A DNA stretch of 64,000 nt, taken from assembly GCF_000183545.2 (NCBI RefSeq), contig NZ_JH976535.1, positions 1,417,890 to 1,481,889 on the forward strand. Direction: 5' to 3'. The notes under the pieces were generated by a model. The model worked only from the letters and a program-made list of their open reading frames with translations, did no database searches and had not been told where the DNA came from. The translations under genes and the position numbers were made by a program. Of this stretch, positions 1-7,182 are shown in pieces (the stretch's first letter is position 1; the number at the start of each line of letters is the position of its first letter). This DNA is from Thermaerobacter subterraneus DSM 13965. Its GTDB lineage: Bacteria; Bacillota; Sulfobacillia; Thermaerobacterales; Thermaerobacteraceae.

Positions 1-631
1 CGGCGATGGCCAGCACCTCGTCCAGCTTGTGGCTGATGAAGAGCACCGTCTTCCCCTGCTGGCGCAGCTCCCTGAGGTGGCGGAAGAGCTCCTCCACCTC
101 CTGGGGCACCAGCACCGCCGTGGGCTCGTCAAGGATGAGCAGCTGGGCGCCCCGGTAGAGCACCTTGAGGATCTCCACCCGCTGCTGCTGGCCCACGGAA
201 AGCCCGGCTACCCGGGCATCGGGGTCCACGTCCAGATGGTAGCGGCGGGCGAGCTCGGCCACCCGGGCCCGGGCGGCCGCCAGGTCCAGCCGGGCCGCGG
301 ATCCCGGCTCGCTGCCGAGCACCACGTTCTCCGTCACGGTGAAGCGCGGCACCAGCATGAAGTGCTGGTGGACCATGCCGATGCCCAGCTGGGCCGCGTG
401 GCGCGGGCCGCGCAGGCGTACCGGCCGCCCCTCTAGGCGCACCTCCCCGGCATCGGGCTCGTACAGCCCGGCCAGGATCTTCATCAGGGTCGACTTGCCG
501 GCGCCGTTTTCGCCTACGATGGCGTGGATCTCACCGCGGCGGACGGCAAAGCTGATGTCGTCGTTGGCCACCAGGCCCGGAAAGCGCTTGGTGATGTGGC
601 GGACCTCCAGCATCCACTCCGCGTCGGGCAC
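1..631 (-). CDS. Sugar/nucleoside ABC transporter ATP-binding protein, partial (BMP-type uptake system)
   Basis: ATPase of an ABC importer that energises uptake of the substrate caught by the BMP lipoprotein encoded just upstream. The N-terminal half of the first ABC domain is visible: Walker A GENGAGKST near residues 40-48, a Q-loop region (MVHQHF), the signature LSVGQQQR and Walker B LLILDEPTAVL. The gene runs off the left edge after about 210 residues; relatives have two fused ABC domains of roughly 500 residues. I chose GTG at 629-631, preceded by GGGAGG; an ATG six codons further in (611-613) is possible. The pairing with a BMP lipoprotein matches NupO/YufO-type nucleoside systems, so nucleoside uptake is the best inference. 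The permease genes would lie outside the window. Confidence 0.88.
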   Translation of the reverse strand, partial: MPDAEWMLEVRHITKRFPGLVANDDISFAVRRGEIHAIVGENGAGKSTLMKILAGLYEPDAGEVRLEGRPVRLRGPRHAAQLGIGMVHQHFMLVPRFTVTENVVLGSEPGSAARLDLAAARARVAELARRYHLDVDPDARVAGLSVGQQQRVEILKVLYRGAQLLILDEPTAVLVPQEVEELFRHLRELRQQGKTVLFISHKLDEVLAIA

Positions 632-772
632 GACCGGCACCTCCCTGCGCCGCTGCCGCCGGGCACGGGCAGGGGACGGCCCCGTGCCGTCCCCTGCGGT
701 GGAATCCGGCCAGAGGTTCCCTGCCCCGGCCGCAGCGCGCTGTGCCCGGCACGCCTGCAGCGGCCGCGCGGC

Positions 773-1849
773 TCACACGTCGCCCGGCGTCTCGGGCACC
801 TGAATCTCGCCGCTGATGATCTTCTCCTTGAGCTCGTCCAGCTGGGCGGTGATGTCCTCGATCAGGGAGCGGTTCTTGTCGTTGACGGCGTAGCCGACGC
901 CGTCTTCCTTCAGGCCGTAGGCGTGGAGGCCGGCCTTGAAGTTGTCTTCCACCACGGAGCGGATGACGTCGTAGACGGCCACGTCGACCCGCTTCACCAT
1001 GGAGGTCAGGATCACGTCGGCGTAGTCCGGCGCCGTCAGCGACTGGTCGGCGTCGACGCCGATGGCCAGCTTGCCCTGCTGCTTGACGGCCTCGAACACG
1101 CCCTTGCCGGTGCCGCCGGCCGCGTGGTAGATCACGTCGGCGCCCTGCTGGATCTGGGCCAGGGCCAGCTCGCGGCCCTTGGTGGGATTGTTGAACGCTT
1201 CGCCGGTGGTGCCGGCGTAGTCGGACAGGACCTTGATGTCCGGGTTGATGTACTTGGCACCGGCCCGGTAGCCGGCCTCGAACCGCTCGATCAGAGGCGT
1301 CTTCATGCCGCCCACGAAGCCGATGGTGCCGGTCTGGGTCTTGAGGGCCGCGGCCGCGCCGACCAGGAAGGAGCCTTCATGTTCCTTGAAGGTCAGGCAG
1401 GCCACGTTGTCCAGGGGCTCCTCGGGGCAGGAGTCGACGATGGCGAACTTGACCTCCGGATATTCCTTCGCCACGGCGGTGATGGCATCGGTGAAGAGGA
1501 AGCCGACGCCGATCACCAGGTCATAGCCCTGGTCTGCAAAAGTCCGCAGCAGGTCTTCCCGGTTCTGGCCGCCGGCGTCGGGTTCGGCGTCCTGGGCCTC
1601 GACCTTGTCGCCGAACTCCTGGATCGCCTTTTCCAGGCCGGCGTAGGCCATGTCGTTGAACGACTGGTCGCCCCGGCCGCCCACGTCGTACACCAGGCCG
1701 ACGCGCACCTTGGTTTCCTGGCCGCCGCCGCCGCCGTTGCCACCCTGGTCCTGGGAGCCGCCTCCACCCCCGCCGCACGCGGAGAGGATGAGGGATCCCG
1801 CCACCATGAGGGCCAGACCTAGCGTCCGGCCTCGGGCTCGCCCGCGCAT
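773..1849 (-). CDS. BMP family ABC transporter substrate-binding lipoprotein
   Basis: Extracytoplasmic substrate-binding lipoprotein of 358 residues for the ABC importer that follows. A classic lipoprotein signal is visible: a basic N-terminus, a hydrophobic core and the lipobox ILSAC with the lipidated Cys at residue 25, then a Gly/Asn/Gln linker. The mature part carries the Bmp/PnrA fold pattern (VGLVYDVGGRGDQSFND near the start; DLVIGVGFLFTDA; GVDADQS), characteristic of purine-nucleoside-binding proteins such as PnrA/BmpA. The ATG at 1847-1849 was chosen because it places the signal peptide at the N-terminus; the frame is open further upstream but lacks features. The ATPase gene follows after about 140 bases in the same orientation, so the two are probably co-transcribed. 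The exact ligand is inferred. Confidence 0.9.
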   Translation of the reverse strand: MRGRARGRTLGLALMVAGSLILSACGGGGGGSQDQGGNGGGGGQETKVRVGLVYDVGGRGDQSFNDMAYAGLEKAIQEFGDKVEAQDAEPDAGGQNREDLLRTFADQGYDLVIGVGFLFTDAITAVAKEYPEVKFAIVDSCPEEPLDNVACLTFKEHEGSFLVGAAAALKTQTGTIGFVGGMKTPLIERFEAGYRAGAKYINPDIKVLSDYAGTTGEAFNNPTKGRELALAQIQQGADVIYHAAGGTGKGVFEAVKQQGKLAIGVDADQSLTAPDYADVILTSMVKRVDVAVYDVIRSVVEDNFKAGLHAYGLKEDGVGYAVNDKNRSLIEDITAQLDELKEKIISGEIQVPETPGDV

Positions 1850-2165
1850 AGAAAACCCCCCGTCGAAGGCTTTGATGCTGACGCGCGGCTCCGCGAAGGA
1901 TGTCGAAGCCGCAAACCATGGACGTGTTCCCCGCGCCGAACCAAACTCCTGCCACCATGCCGTTCGCGCACGCCAGAACATTCTGGGGCGTGTGGCGGGG
2001 AATACGACGGCTGGCGCCCCATGACAGCCCCGAGCGGTGATCCATCACAGAAGTGGGGGCGGAAGGAAAAGGCCGGCCCCGCCCCCGCGGGCCCGTCTCC
2101 GCCGGGGACGGGCGGAAGGGTGGCCCCCCATGTCCCCGGCCCCGGGCCCGACCCCTTGAACCCGG
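1850..2165. other. Intergenic region upstream of the BMP gene with a palindrome
   Basis: No convincing gene is seen here. The region should hold the promoter of the BMP-ABC operon (minus strand) and the 3' end of the glycosylase transcript. A perfect dyad CCAGAA-CA-TTCTGG lies at 1973-1986, flanked by CACG and GGCGTG, giving a longer imperfect dyad. It could be a repressor operator or a hairpin in the leader. No purine-riboswitch core could be recognised. Confidence 0.4.
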
Positions 2166-2798
2166 CTACGGGCGGGACACGTGGGGGTTGCCGGCCACCC
2201 AGAACCGCCAGGGCACGTCCTTCCACTCGCCCGCGTAGTCGATGTTGATCCTTGGCCCGCGCGCCACGGCCGCCACCGTGAAGGGCGGGCGAGGGTAGTG
2301 TATCCGCAGGGGGGAGGCCGGATCGAAGAGGGGCAGGCCGTACTGCCCGCGGGTGATGCCCAATGCCTGGCAGAGCCGGCCGGGTCCGCCCGTGAGGACG
2401 CCGGGCCGCGCGAGCCGGTCCCCGCCGGCGCAGCGGCGGCGGGCCATGAGGGCCAGGCCGCGCCGGGGTTCCAGGGCGCGCACCAGGACGGCCTGCGGCT
2501 TGCCGGGCTCGGCGGCCACCACGTTGAAGCAGTGGTGCATGCCGTAAATGGAAAACACGTAGGCATGGCCGGCAGGGCCGAACATCACCTCCGTGCGGGC
2601 CGTGCGGCGGCCGCCGAAGGAGTGGGCGCCCCGGTCTTCCGGTCCCTGGTAGGCCTCGGTCTCCACGATGATGCCGCTGGCCAGGCCTTCCGGCGTTTCG
2701 TGCACCAGCTCAAGGCCGAGAAGGGCCGGTGCCAGCTCGGCCGCAGGCCGGCGGTAGAAGGAGGCCTCCACCACGGGACCCAGGGGGATCGCGTCCAC
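2166..2798 (-). CDS. DNA-3-methyladenine glycosylase (AAG/MPG family)
   Basis: Base-excision repair enzyme that removes alkylated purines (3-methyladenine, hypoxanthine) from DNA. It contains the AAG hallmarks: EASFYRRPA near the start, the IVETEAYQGPEDRGAHS block holding the catalytic Glu and nucleotide-flipping region, RTEVMFGPAGHAYVFSIYGM, and VLVRALEP. GTG at 2796-2798 was chosen because GGGAGG sits upstream at a suitable distance and the resulting 210 residues match the usual size near 200. The frame stays open 39 codons further up to a TTG at 2915, which would add a poorly conserved, Gly-rich extension. It is divergent from nuoD and appears monocistronic. Confidence 0.9.
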   Translation of the reverse strand: MDAIPLGPVVEASFYRRPAAELAPALLGLELVHETPEGLASGIIVETEAYQGPEDRGAHSFGGRRTARTEVMFGPAGHAYVFSIYGMHHCFNVVAAEPGKPQAVLVRALEPRRGLALMARRRCAGGDRLARPGVLTGGPGRLCQALGITRGQYGLPLFDPASPLRIHYPRPPFTVAAVARGPRINIDYAGEWKDVPWRFWVAGNPHVSRP

Positions 2799-3120
2799 GC
2801 CGCCCGCCTCCCGGGGTCCCCCGGCCGGGACGTTCCCGGCGCCCTGGATGCCCTGGGGCGAGCCTCGCGCTGAACGCTGGTTGGAAGGCACGCCGTGCCG
2901 CTCGTCCATGGACAACAGTGTAGCGCAGCCGGCGGCCGAGCGGCGGCCGGCGCGGCCGGAGGCGAGCCGGGATCCGCCCGGGCCGGTCGGGTGCGGATAA
3001 GGGGTGGCAGGTCAGGACAGGTTAGGGGGGTGGAACCAGCCGGCCCAGTGGGACCTGCCGGCCCGCCCGCGCTGCCAGGCGGGCGGCGGGCCGGGGCCCG
3101 GCAAAGGAGGCGGGGGCGCC
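2799..3120. other. Divergent intergenic region between the glycosylase gene and nuoD
   Basis: A GC-rich region that must carry the promoters of two divergent genes. The only clear signal is the strong ribosome binding site AAAGGAGG just before nuoD. No confident -35/-10 pair, operator or RNA element was found, and the distal part could instead encode an N-terminal extension of the glycosylase. Confidence 0.4.
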
Positions 3121-4332
3121 ATGGCGGACAAGGTGCCGGGCCGGGCGGGCAGCCCGCTGCTGGAGCGGGACCCGGCCTACACGGCGTCGCTGCCCGATCC
3201 GCGGGGCGACGCCAGCGTGGAGCTGCGCTACCTGGACGACGAGGGCCAGCACATGGTCCTCAGCATGGGGCCCCAGCACCCCAGCACCCACGGTGTGCTG
3301 CGGGTGGTGCTGACCCTGGAGGGTGAGACCATCGTCCATGCCGAACCGGACATCGGCTTCATGCACCGCAACTGGGAGAAGCAGGCCGAGTACCGCACCT
3401 ACGCCATGAACGTCCCCTTTGCGGACCGCAACGACTACATCGCCCCCTTCCACAACGAGCGGCTGATCTGCGAGGCCATCGAGCGGCTGCTGGGCGTGGA
3501 GGTGCCCGAGCGGGCCCGCTGGCTGCGCCTGGCCCTGTGCGAGATGGAGCGGATCGCCAGCCATGTGCTCTGGGCGGGCACCATGGGCCTGGACCTGGGC
3601 GCGGTGACGCCCTTTTTGTTCGCCTGGCGGGACCGGGAGATGTACTACATGCTGGTCCAGGAGCTTTCGGGCGGCCGGCTCTTCCCCCAGTTCATGCGCA
3701 TCGGCGGGCTCCGCAACGATGCCCCCGACGGTTGGGTCGAGCGGGCCCTGGCCTGGCTCGACCACATGGAGAGGGAGGCCTGGCCGGAGTACGTCCAGCT
3801 CCTCTTCGACAACGAGATGTACGTCCGGCGCACCCGGGGCATCGGCGTCCTGGCGCCCCGGCAGGCGGTGGCCTGGCAGGCCAGCGGTCCTGTGCTGCGG
3901 GGCTGCGGCGTGCCGCGGGACCTGCGGGCCTCGGACCAGGGCGTGCCCTACCGGGAGCTGGGCTTTCGCCCCGTGGTGGCCGAAGGCGGTGACGTGTGGG
4001 CGCGCAACCAGGTCCGGATCCAGGAGATCCTGGAGAGCGTGCGCCTGGCCCGGGAGGCCCTGCGCCGGCTGCCCGGGGGGCCGGTGATGGCCAAGCTGCC
4101 CCGGGCTCTCCGCCCCACGGGGGAGATCTACCACGAGATCGAATCGCCCCGGGGCGTCATCGGTCTCTACCTGGTGGCGGGGGGCGACGTCATGCCGTAT
4201 CGCGCCCACTGGCGCTCACCCTGCTTCGTGCACCTGCAGCTGCTCCCCCTCCTGGCCCGCGGCCATCTGGTGGCCGACATGACGGCCATCATCGGCAGCA
4301 TCGACATCGTCCTGTGCGAAGTGGACCGCTAG
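3121..4332 (+). CDS. nuoD: NADH-quinone oxidoreductase subunit D (49 kDa subunit)
   Basis: Peripheral-arm subunit of respiratory complex I, lining the quinone-reduction site on the cytoplasmic side. The 403-residue product carries the NuoD signature MGPQHPSTHGVLR at about residues 49-61, GFMHRNWEKQAEYRTY, LCEMERIASH and a C-terminal SIDIVLCEVDR. The Ni-binding CxxC pairs of the related [NiFe]-hydrogenase large subunits are absent at both ends, which rules against a group 4 hydrogenase. ATG at 3121 follows AAAGGAGG. No other nuo gene lies next to it: upstream is a divergent DNA glycosylase, downstream a regulator with its own promoter. That isolation is unusual, as nuoD normally sits between nuoC and nuoE/F. 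Confidence 0.92.
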   Translation: MADKVPGRAGSPLLERDPAYTASLPDPRGDASVELRYLDDEGQHMVLSMGPQHPSTHGVLRVVLTLEGETIVHAEPDIGFMHRNWEKQAEYRTYAMNVPFADRNDYIAPFHNERLICEAIERLLGVEVPERARWLRLALCEMERIASHVLWAGTMGLDLGAVTPFLFAWRDREMYYMLVQELSGGRLFPQFMRIGGLRNDAPDGWVERALAWLDHMEREAWPEYVQLLFDNEMYVRRTRGIGVLAPRQAVAWQASGPVLRGCGVPRDLRASDQGVPYRELGFRPVVAEGGDVWARNQVRIQEILESVRLAREALRRLPGGPVMAKLPRALRPTGEIYHEIESPRGVIGLYLVAGGDVMPYRAHWRSPCFVHLQLLPLLARGHLVADMTAIIGSIDIVLCEVDR

Positions 4333-4606
4333 GACCAGGGGCACCGGGCTGCGGCGCGGGGTCCTGCGCCCACCCGCAAGACCTGGAGGGCGCGGTGGTA
4401 GCTCCAACCGGAGGCCCCGGCCCCGCACCCGCGCCCCCGCCTCGAGTGCTGGGGCCCGCCGGCCCGCCTGGCCGCAGGCCCTCCGGCCCGCCGGTCCCCC
4501 GGTGCGGCGGCCCACTACCCTGCCGGCCGGACCCGCCTCGCGCGTCGTGGCATCTCGCTGGCCTTCCCTGCAGCTTGGCCATGCTGGCCTCCCGGCCCGC
4601 CTGCCC

Positions 4607-4636
4607 TTGACAACGGGTGCCTGCCCTGCCTACGCT
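4607..4636 (+). promoter_or_regulatory. Sigma-A-type promoter of the tetR-RND operon
   Basis: A perfect -35 TTGACA (4607-4612) is followed after 18 bases by TACGCT (4631-4636) as a -10 candidate, giving a start near 4643. It lies immediately upstream of the paired palindromes and about 100 bases before tetR. Confidence 0.6.
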
Positions 4637-4649
4637 GGGCACGATGGTT

Positions 4650-4680
4650 GTGACCGCGGTCACACTATGACCATGGTCAT
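4650..4680. promoter_or_regulatory. Tandem palindromic operator, probable TetR autoregulation site
   Basis: Two perfect 14-base palindromes lie side by side: GTGACCGCGGTCAC at 4650-4663 and ATGACCATGGTCAT at 4667-4680, centres 17 bases apart. They share the half-site TGACC and differ mainly at the central bases. They sit just downstream of the promoter start point and upstream of tetR, the usual position of a site bound by a dimeric TetR regulator that represses itself and the adjoining pump. That this regulator binds here is inference from position. Confidence 0.65.
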
Positions 4681-4705
4681 CACAGCCGCCGGAGGTGGCC
4701 GGGAG

Positions 4706-5440
4706 GTGAACCTGCGCCAGGCCCAGCGGGAGGCGGTGCGCCAGGCCCTCATCCGAGAAGGGATGCGCCTTCTGGCGCGCAAGGGCTTCGCTGCCACCAC
4801 GGTGGACCAGATCGCCAGCGCCGCCGGCGTCGCCAAGGGCACGTTCTACAACTACTTCGCCACCAAGGAAGACCTGGCCCTGGCGGCTCTGCCGCCCCGC
4901 CTGGAAGCGCTGCGCCGCGAGCTGGAGGCCGCGGGCGCGATGCCGCTGCGCGCCGCCCTGCACCACCTGCTGTCCCGGCTGGTGGAGTGGACGCAACAGG
5001 TCCACCCGGACGTGATCTGGCTTTGGTGCATCGAGAACCTGCGCCGAGGGGCAAACGAGCCGGCATCGCGCTTGCTCCACCGCCTGGTCACCGACCTCTG
5101 TGCCCGCGGCCAGGCGCGGGGCGAGCTTCAAGACTCCCGCCCGCCGGAAGAACTGGCCCTGGACATCGAGGGCATCGCCCTGGCCCGCCTGGCCGCCTGG
5201 TACCACAGCGGGGCGCCGCCGGGACTGCTGCCCCACCTGCTGGCCGCCGTCGACACCTACCTGGCGGGAGCCGGCCTCAGGGAGGAGCCGGCCGGCCGGG
5301 CGGGCGGATCATTGCCCGCTGCCGGCCCGGGTCCGGTTCCGCCACCCCCACCGCCGGACCCGAACCGCCAGGGTCCGCCGCCGTCCTCTGAAGGCCCGGA
5401 AGGTACGCAGGCCAAGGGAAAGGAGAGCGGAGGGCCGTGA
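4706..5440 (+). CDS. TetR/AcrR family transcriptional regulator of the efflux operon
   Basis: DNA-binding repressor that probably controls the following adaptor-RND pump. The N-terminal HTH matches TetR closely: LLARKGFAATTVDQIASAA, then GVAKGTFYNYFATKEDL over about residues 23-58. The remainder is a helical ligand-binding domain, and the last 40 or so residues are a Pro/Gly-rich tail, making 244 residues against the usual 190-210. GTG at 4706 follows GGAGG at 4691-4695. An in-frame ATG at 4667 lies inside the palindromic operator, has no ribosome binding site and is less likely. The stop overlaps a GTG (GTGA) that opens the next frame, so the genes are tightly coupled. Confidence 0.85.
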   Translation: MNLRQAQREAVRQALIREGMRLLARKGFAATTVDQIASAAGVAKGTFYNYFATKEDLALAALPPRLEALRRELEAAGAMPLRAALHHLLSRLVEWTQQVHPDVIWLWCIENLRRGANEPASRLLHRLVTDLCARGQARGELQDSRPPEELALDIEGIALARLAAWYHSGAPPGLLPHLLAAVDTYLAGAGLREEPAGRAGGSLPAAGPGPVPPPPPPDPNRQGPPPSSEGPEGTQAKGKESGGP

Positions 5441-5697
5441 TCCACGCGCTTCCCCAGTTTCACCCCGCGCCCCAGCCTGGGCCGGAGGCGGGGCCGCAAC
5501 CTGGATCCCAGACCGGACCTCAACCTCAAGCGCATCCCGAACACCGCGCCCGCGCCGGGCACCGCCCTGAACCGCCTGCGGGCCTTCACGGCGTCGTCCG
5601 CCCGTGGTGCCGGCCAGCGGCTGCCGCCCTGCCGCCCGGCCGCGGCACCCGGGAAGCGGGCGGGCCGCCGTCTTGGTTGCGGCATCCCGGGACGGGG

Positions 5698-7182
5698 ATG
5701 TCCCGCCGGGGGCGGCGCCCCCCGAAGCGGAGAGGGCCGGGGTGGCCCCGCTTGACCGCCCTGCTGGTGGCTGGGACCCTGCTCCTGGCGGCCTGCGGCG
5801 GCGGGGAAGGGGGCAAGGAGACGGCGCGCAGCGGCGCCAGCCTGGAGACCGTGGTGCCGGTGGAGGTGGTCACGGCGGTTGAGGGCACGGTCGCAGAGCC
5901 GGTGGAACTGGCCGGCCGGGTCCGGGCCCGTTCCGAGGTCGCCGTGCGGCCCCAGGCGGCCGGTGCCATCACCGCCGTCCACGTGAGGGTGGGCGACCGG
6001 GTCAAGGCCGGGCAGTTGCTGGTCGAACTCGATCCCACCGTGGCTCGGGCTCAGGTCGATCAGGCGGAGGCGGCCCTGGCGGCCGCCCGGGCCGCCGCCC
6101 GGCAGGCCGCCCAGGCCCGGGAGGCCCAGATCCTGCAGGCCGACGCCGAGCTGCGCCAGGCGGAGCTGGCAAGGGAAGGGGCCCGGGTCCAGCTGGACGG
6201 TGCCCGGCAGAGGCTGGCAACCTTGCAGGCCCAGTGGCAGGCCCTGGGGTGTGCGGCCGGCAGCGGCCCGGCGGCCACGGCGGCCGGCGGCGGGCTGGCC
6301 GGCACCGGCAGCTCCGGTTGGGCCGGCGGCGCCCCGCAGGCCGGCGGCACCGGGACGGGCGGACCCGGAGCCGGTGGGGAAGGGGGCTGCGAGTCGCTGG
6401 CCGCTACCCTTACGGAGGCCCAGGCTGCGGTGCGCCAGGCGGAGTTCAACCTGCAGGCGGCCCAGGTGCGCCTCGATGCGGCCCGGCGTGCCCGGGACCT
6501 GGCGCGGCAAGGGGATCCGGCGGCGGCCGCCCGGGCCCAGGTGGAGCAGGCCGAGGCGGCCCTGGCCCTGGCGCGCCACCAGCTCGATCTGACCCGGGTG
6601 ACCGCCCCGGTGGCCGGGGTGGTGGCGGCGATCCATGCCCAGGTGGGTGCCCTGGCGTCGCCCCAGGGGGTGGATCCCCTGGTGGTGCTGGTGGACCCGG
6701 GACCCGCGCAGGTCGAGGCGCAGGTGCCGGCCGGTTTGTACGGCGCCGTGGAGGTGGGCGGCACCGTGGAGGTGACGGCCGGGTCGACCGCCTGGCAGGG
6801 CCGGGTGATCGAGAAGACCCTGGTGGCCGACCCGCGCACCGGAACCTACACCGTGACCGTGGAGCTCCTGGGCCAGGACGGGCGTGAATGGCCCGTTTCG
6901 GGGCAGCCGGCCACCCTGCGGTTCACGCCTCAAGGTGGGGCGCGGGGCGTGGTGATCCCCGTGGACGCCCTTCAGGAGGGGGACGAGCCGGGCCAGGGCG
7001 TGGTCTTCGTGGTCGAGGGCGATCGCGCCGCCCGCCGGGAAGTGCGATACGGCGCCGTCACCTCCCGGCAGGCCCTGGTCCTGGAGGGGCTGCGGCCGGG
7101 GGACCGGGTGATCACCCGGGGCGCGGCGGGCCTGGCCGGCGGCGAGCGGGTCCGGATCGTGGAAGAGGGCGGTCCGCGGTGA
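5698..7182 (+). CDS. Efflux RND transporter periplasmic adaptor (membrane fusion) lipoprotein
   Basis: Adaptor subunit linking the RND pump to the cell envelope. The 494-residue product starts with a lipoprotein signal (LLVAGTLLLAACGGG), followed by the biotinyl-lipoyl half-motif (VRVGDRVKAGQLLVELDP), a long Ala/Gln-rich coiled-coil hairpin interrupted by a Gly-rich insert, the second lipoyl half (VTAPVAGVV) and beta-barrel/MP domains. ATG at 5698 was chosen because it puts the signal peptide at the N-terminus. The frame is open back to a GTG at 5437 that overlaps the tetR stop, but those 87 codons are Pro-rich and have more A/T at third positions than the rest, so they are probably not translated. 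It overlaps the pump gene by four bases (GTGA). Confidence 0.88.
   Translation: MSRRGRRPPKRRGPGWPRLTALLVAGTLLLAACGGGEGGKETARSGASLETVVPVEVVTAVEGTVAEPVELAGRVRARSEVAVRPQAAGAITAVHVRVGDRVKAGQLLVELDPTVARAQVDQAEAALAAARAAARQAAQAREAQILQADAELRQAELAREGARVQLDGARQRLATLQAQWQALGCAAGSGPAATAAGGGLAGTGSSGWAGGAPQAGGTGTGGPGAGGEGGCESLAATLTEAQAAVRQAEFNLQAAQVRLDAARRARDLARQGDPAAAARAQVEQAEAALALARHQLDLTRVTAPVAGVVAAIHAQVGALASPQGVDPLVVLVDPGPAQVEAQVPAGLYGAVEVGGTVEVTAGSTAWQGRVIEKTLVADPRTGTYTVTVELLGQDGREWPVSGQPATLRFTPQGGARGVVIPVDALQEGDEPGQGVVFVVEGDRAARREVRYGAVTSRQALVLEGLRPGDRVITRGAAGLAGGERVRIVEEGGPR

Larger units (their letters stand above)
4333..4705. other. Regulatory intergenic region ahead of the efflux operon
   Basis: This stretch holds GC-rich sequence with several short dyads after nuoD, then a promoter and two tandem palindromes annotated separately. 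No gene with family features was found in it. Confidence 0.5.

Noticed and set aside
1850-2040. Purine riboswitch in the BMP leader
   Set aside because: No recognisable three-stem core with the conserved junction bases could be found on the minus strand.
3121-4332. Possible group 4 [NiFe]-hydrogenase large subunit instead of NuoD
   Set aside because: The N- and C-terminal CxxC nickel ligands are missing and the quinone-site signature MGPQHPSTHG is present.
5437-5697. N-terminal extension of the RND adaptor from the GTG overlapping the tetR stop
   Set aside because: The stretch is Pro-rich, has clearly more A/T in third positions than the gene body, and would bury a lipoprotein signal more than 100 residues inside the protein.
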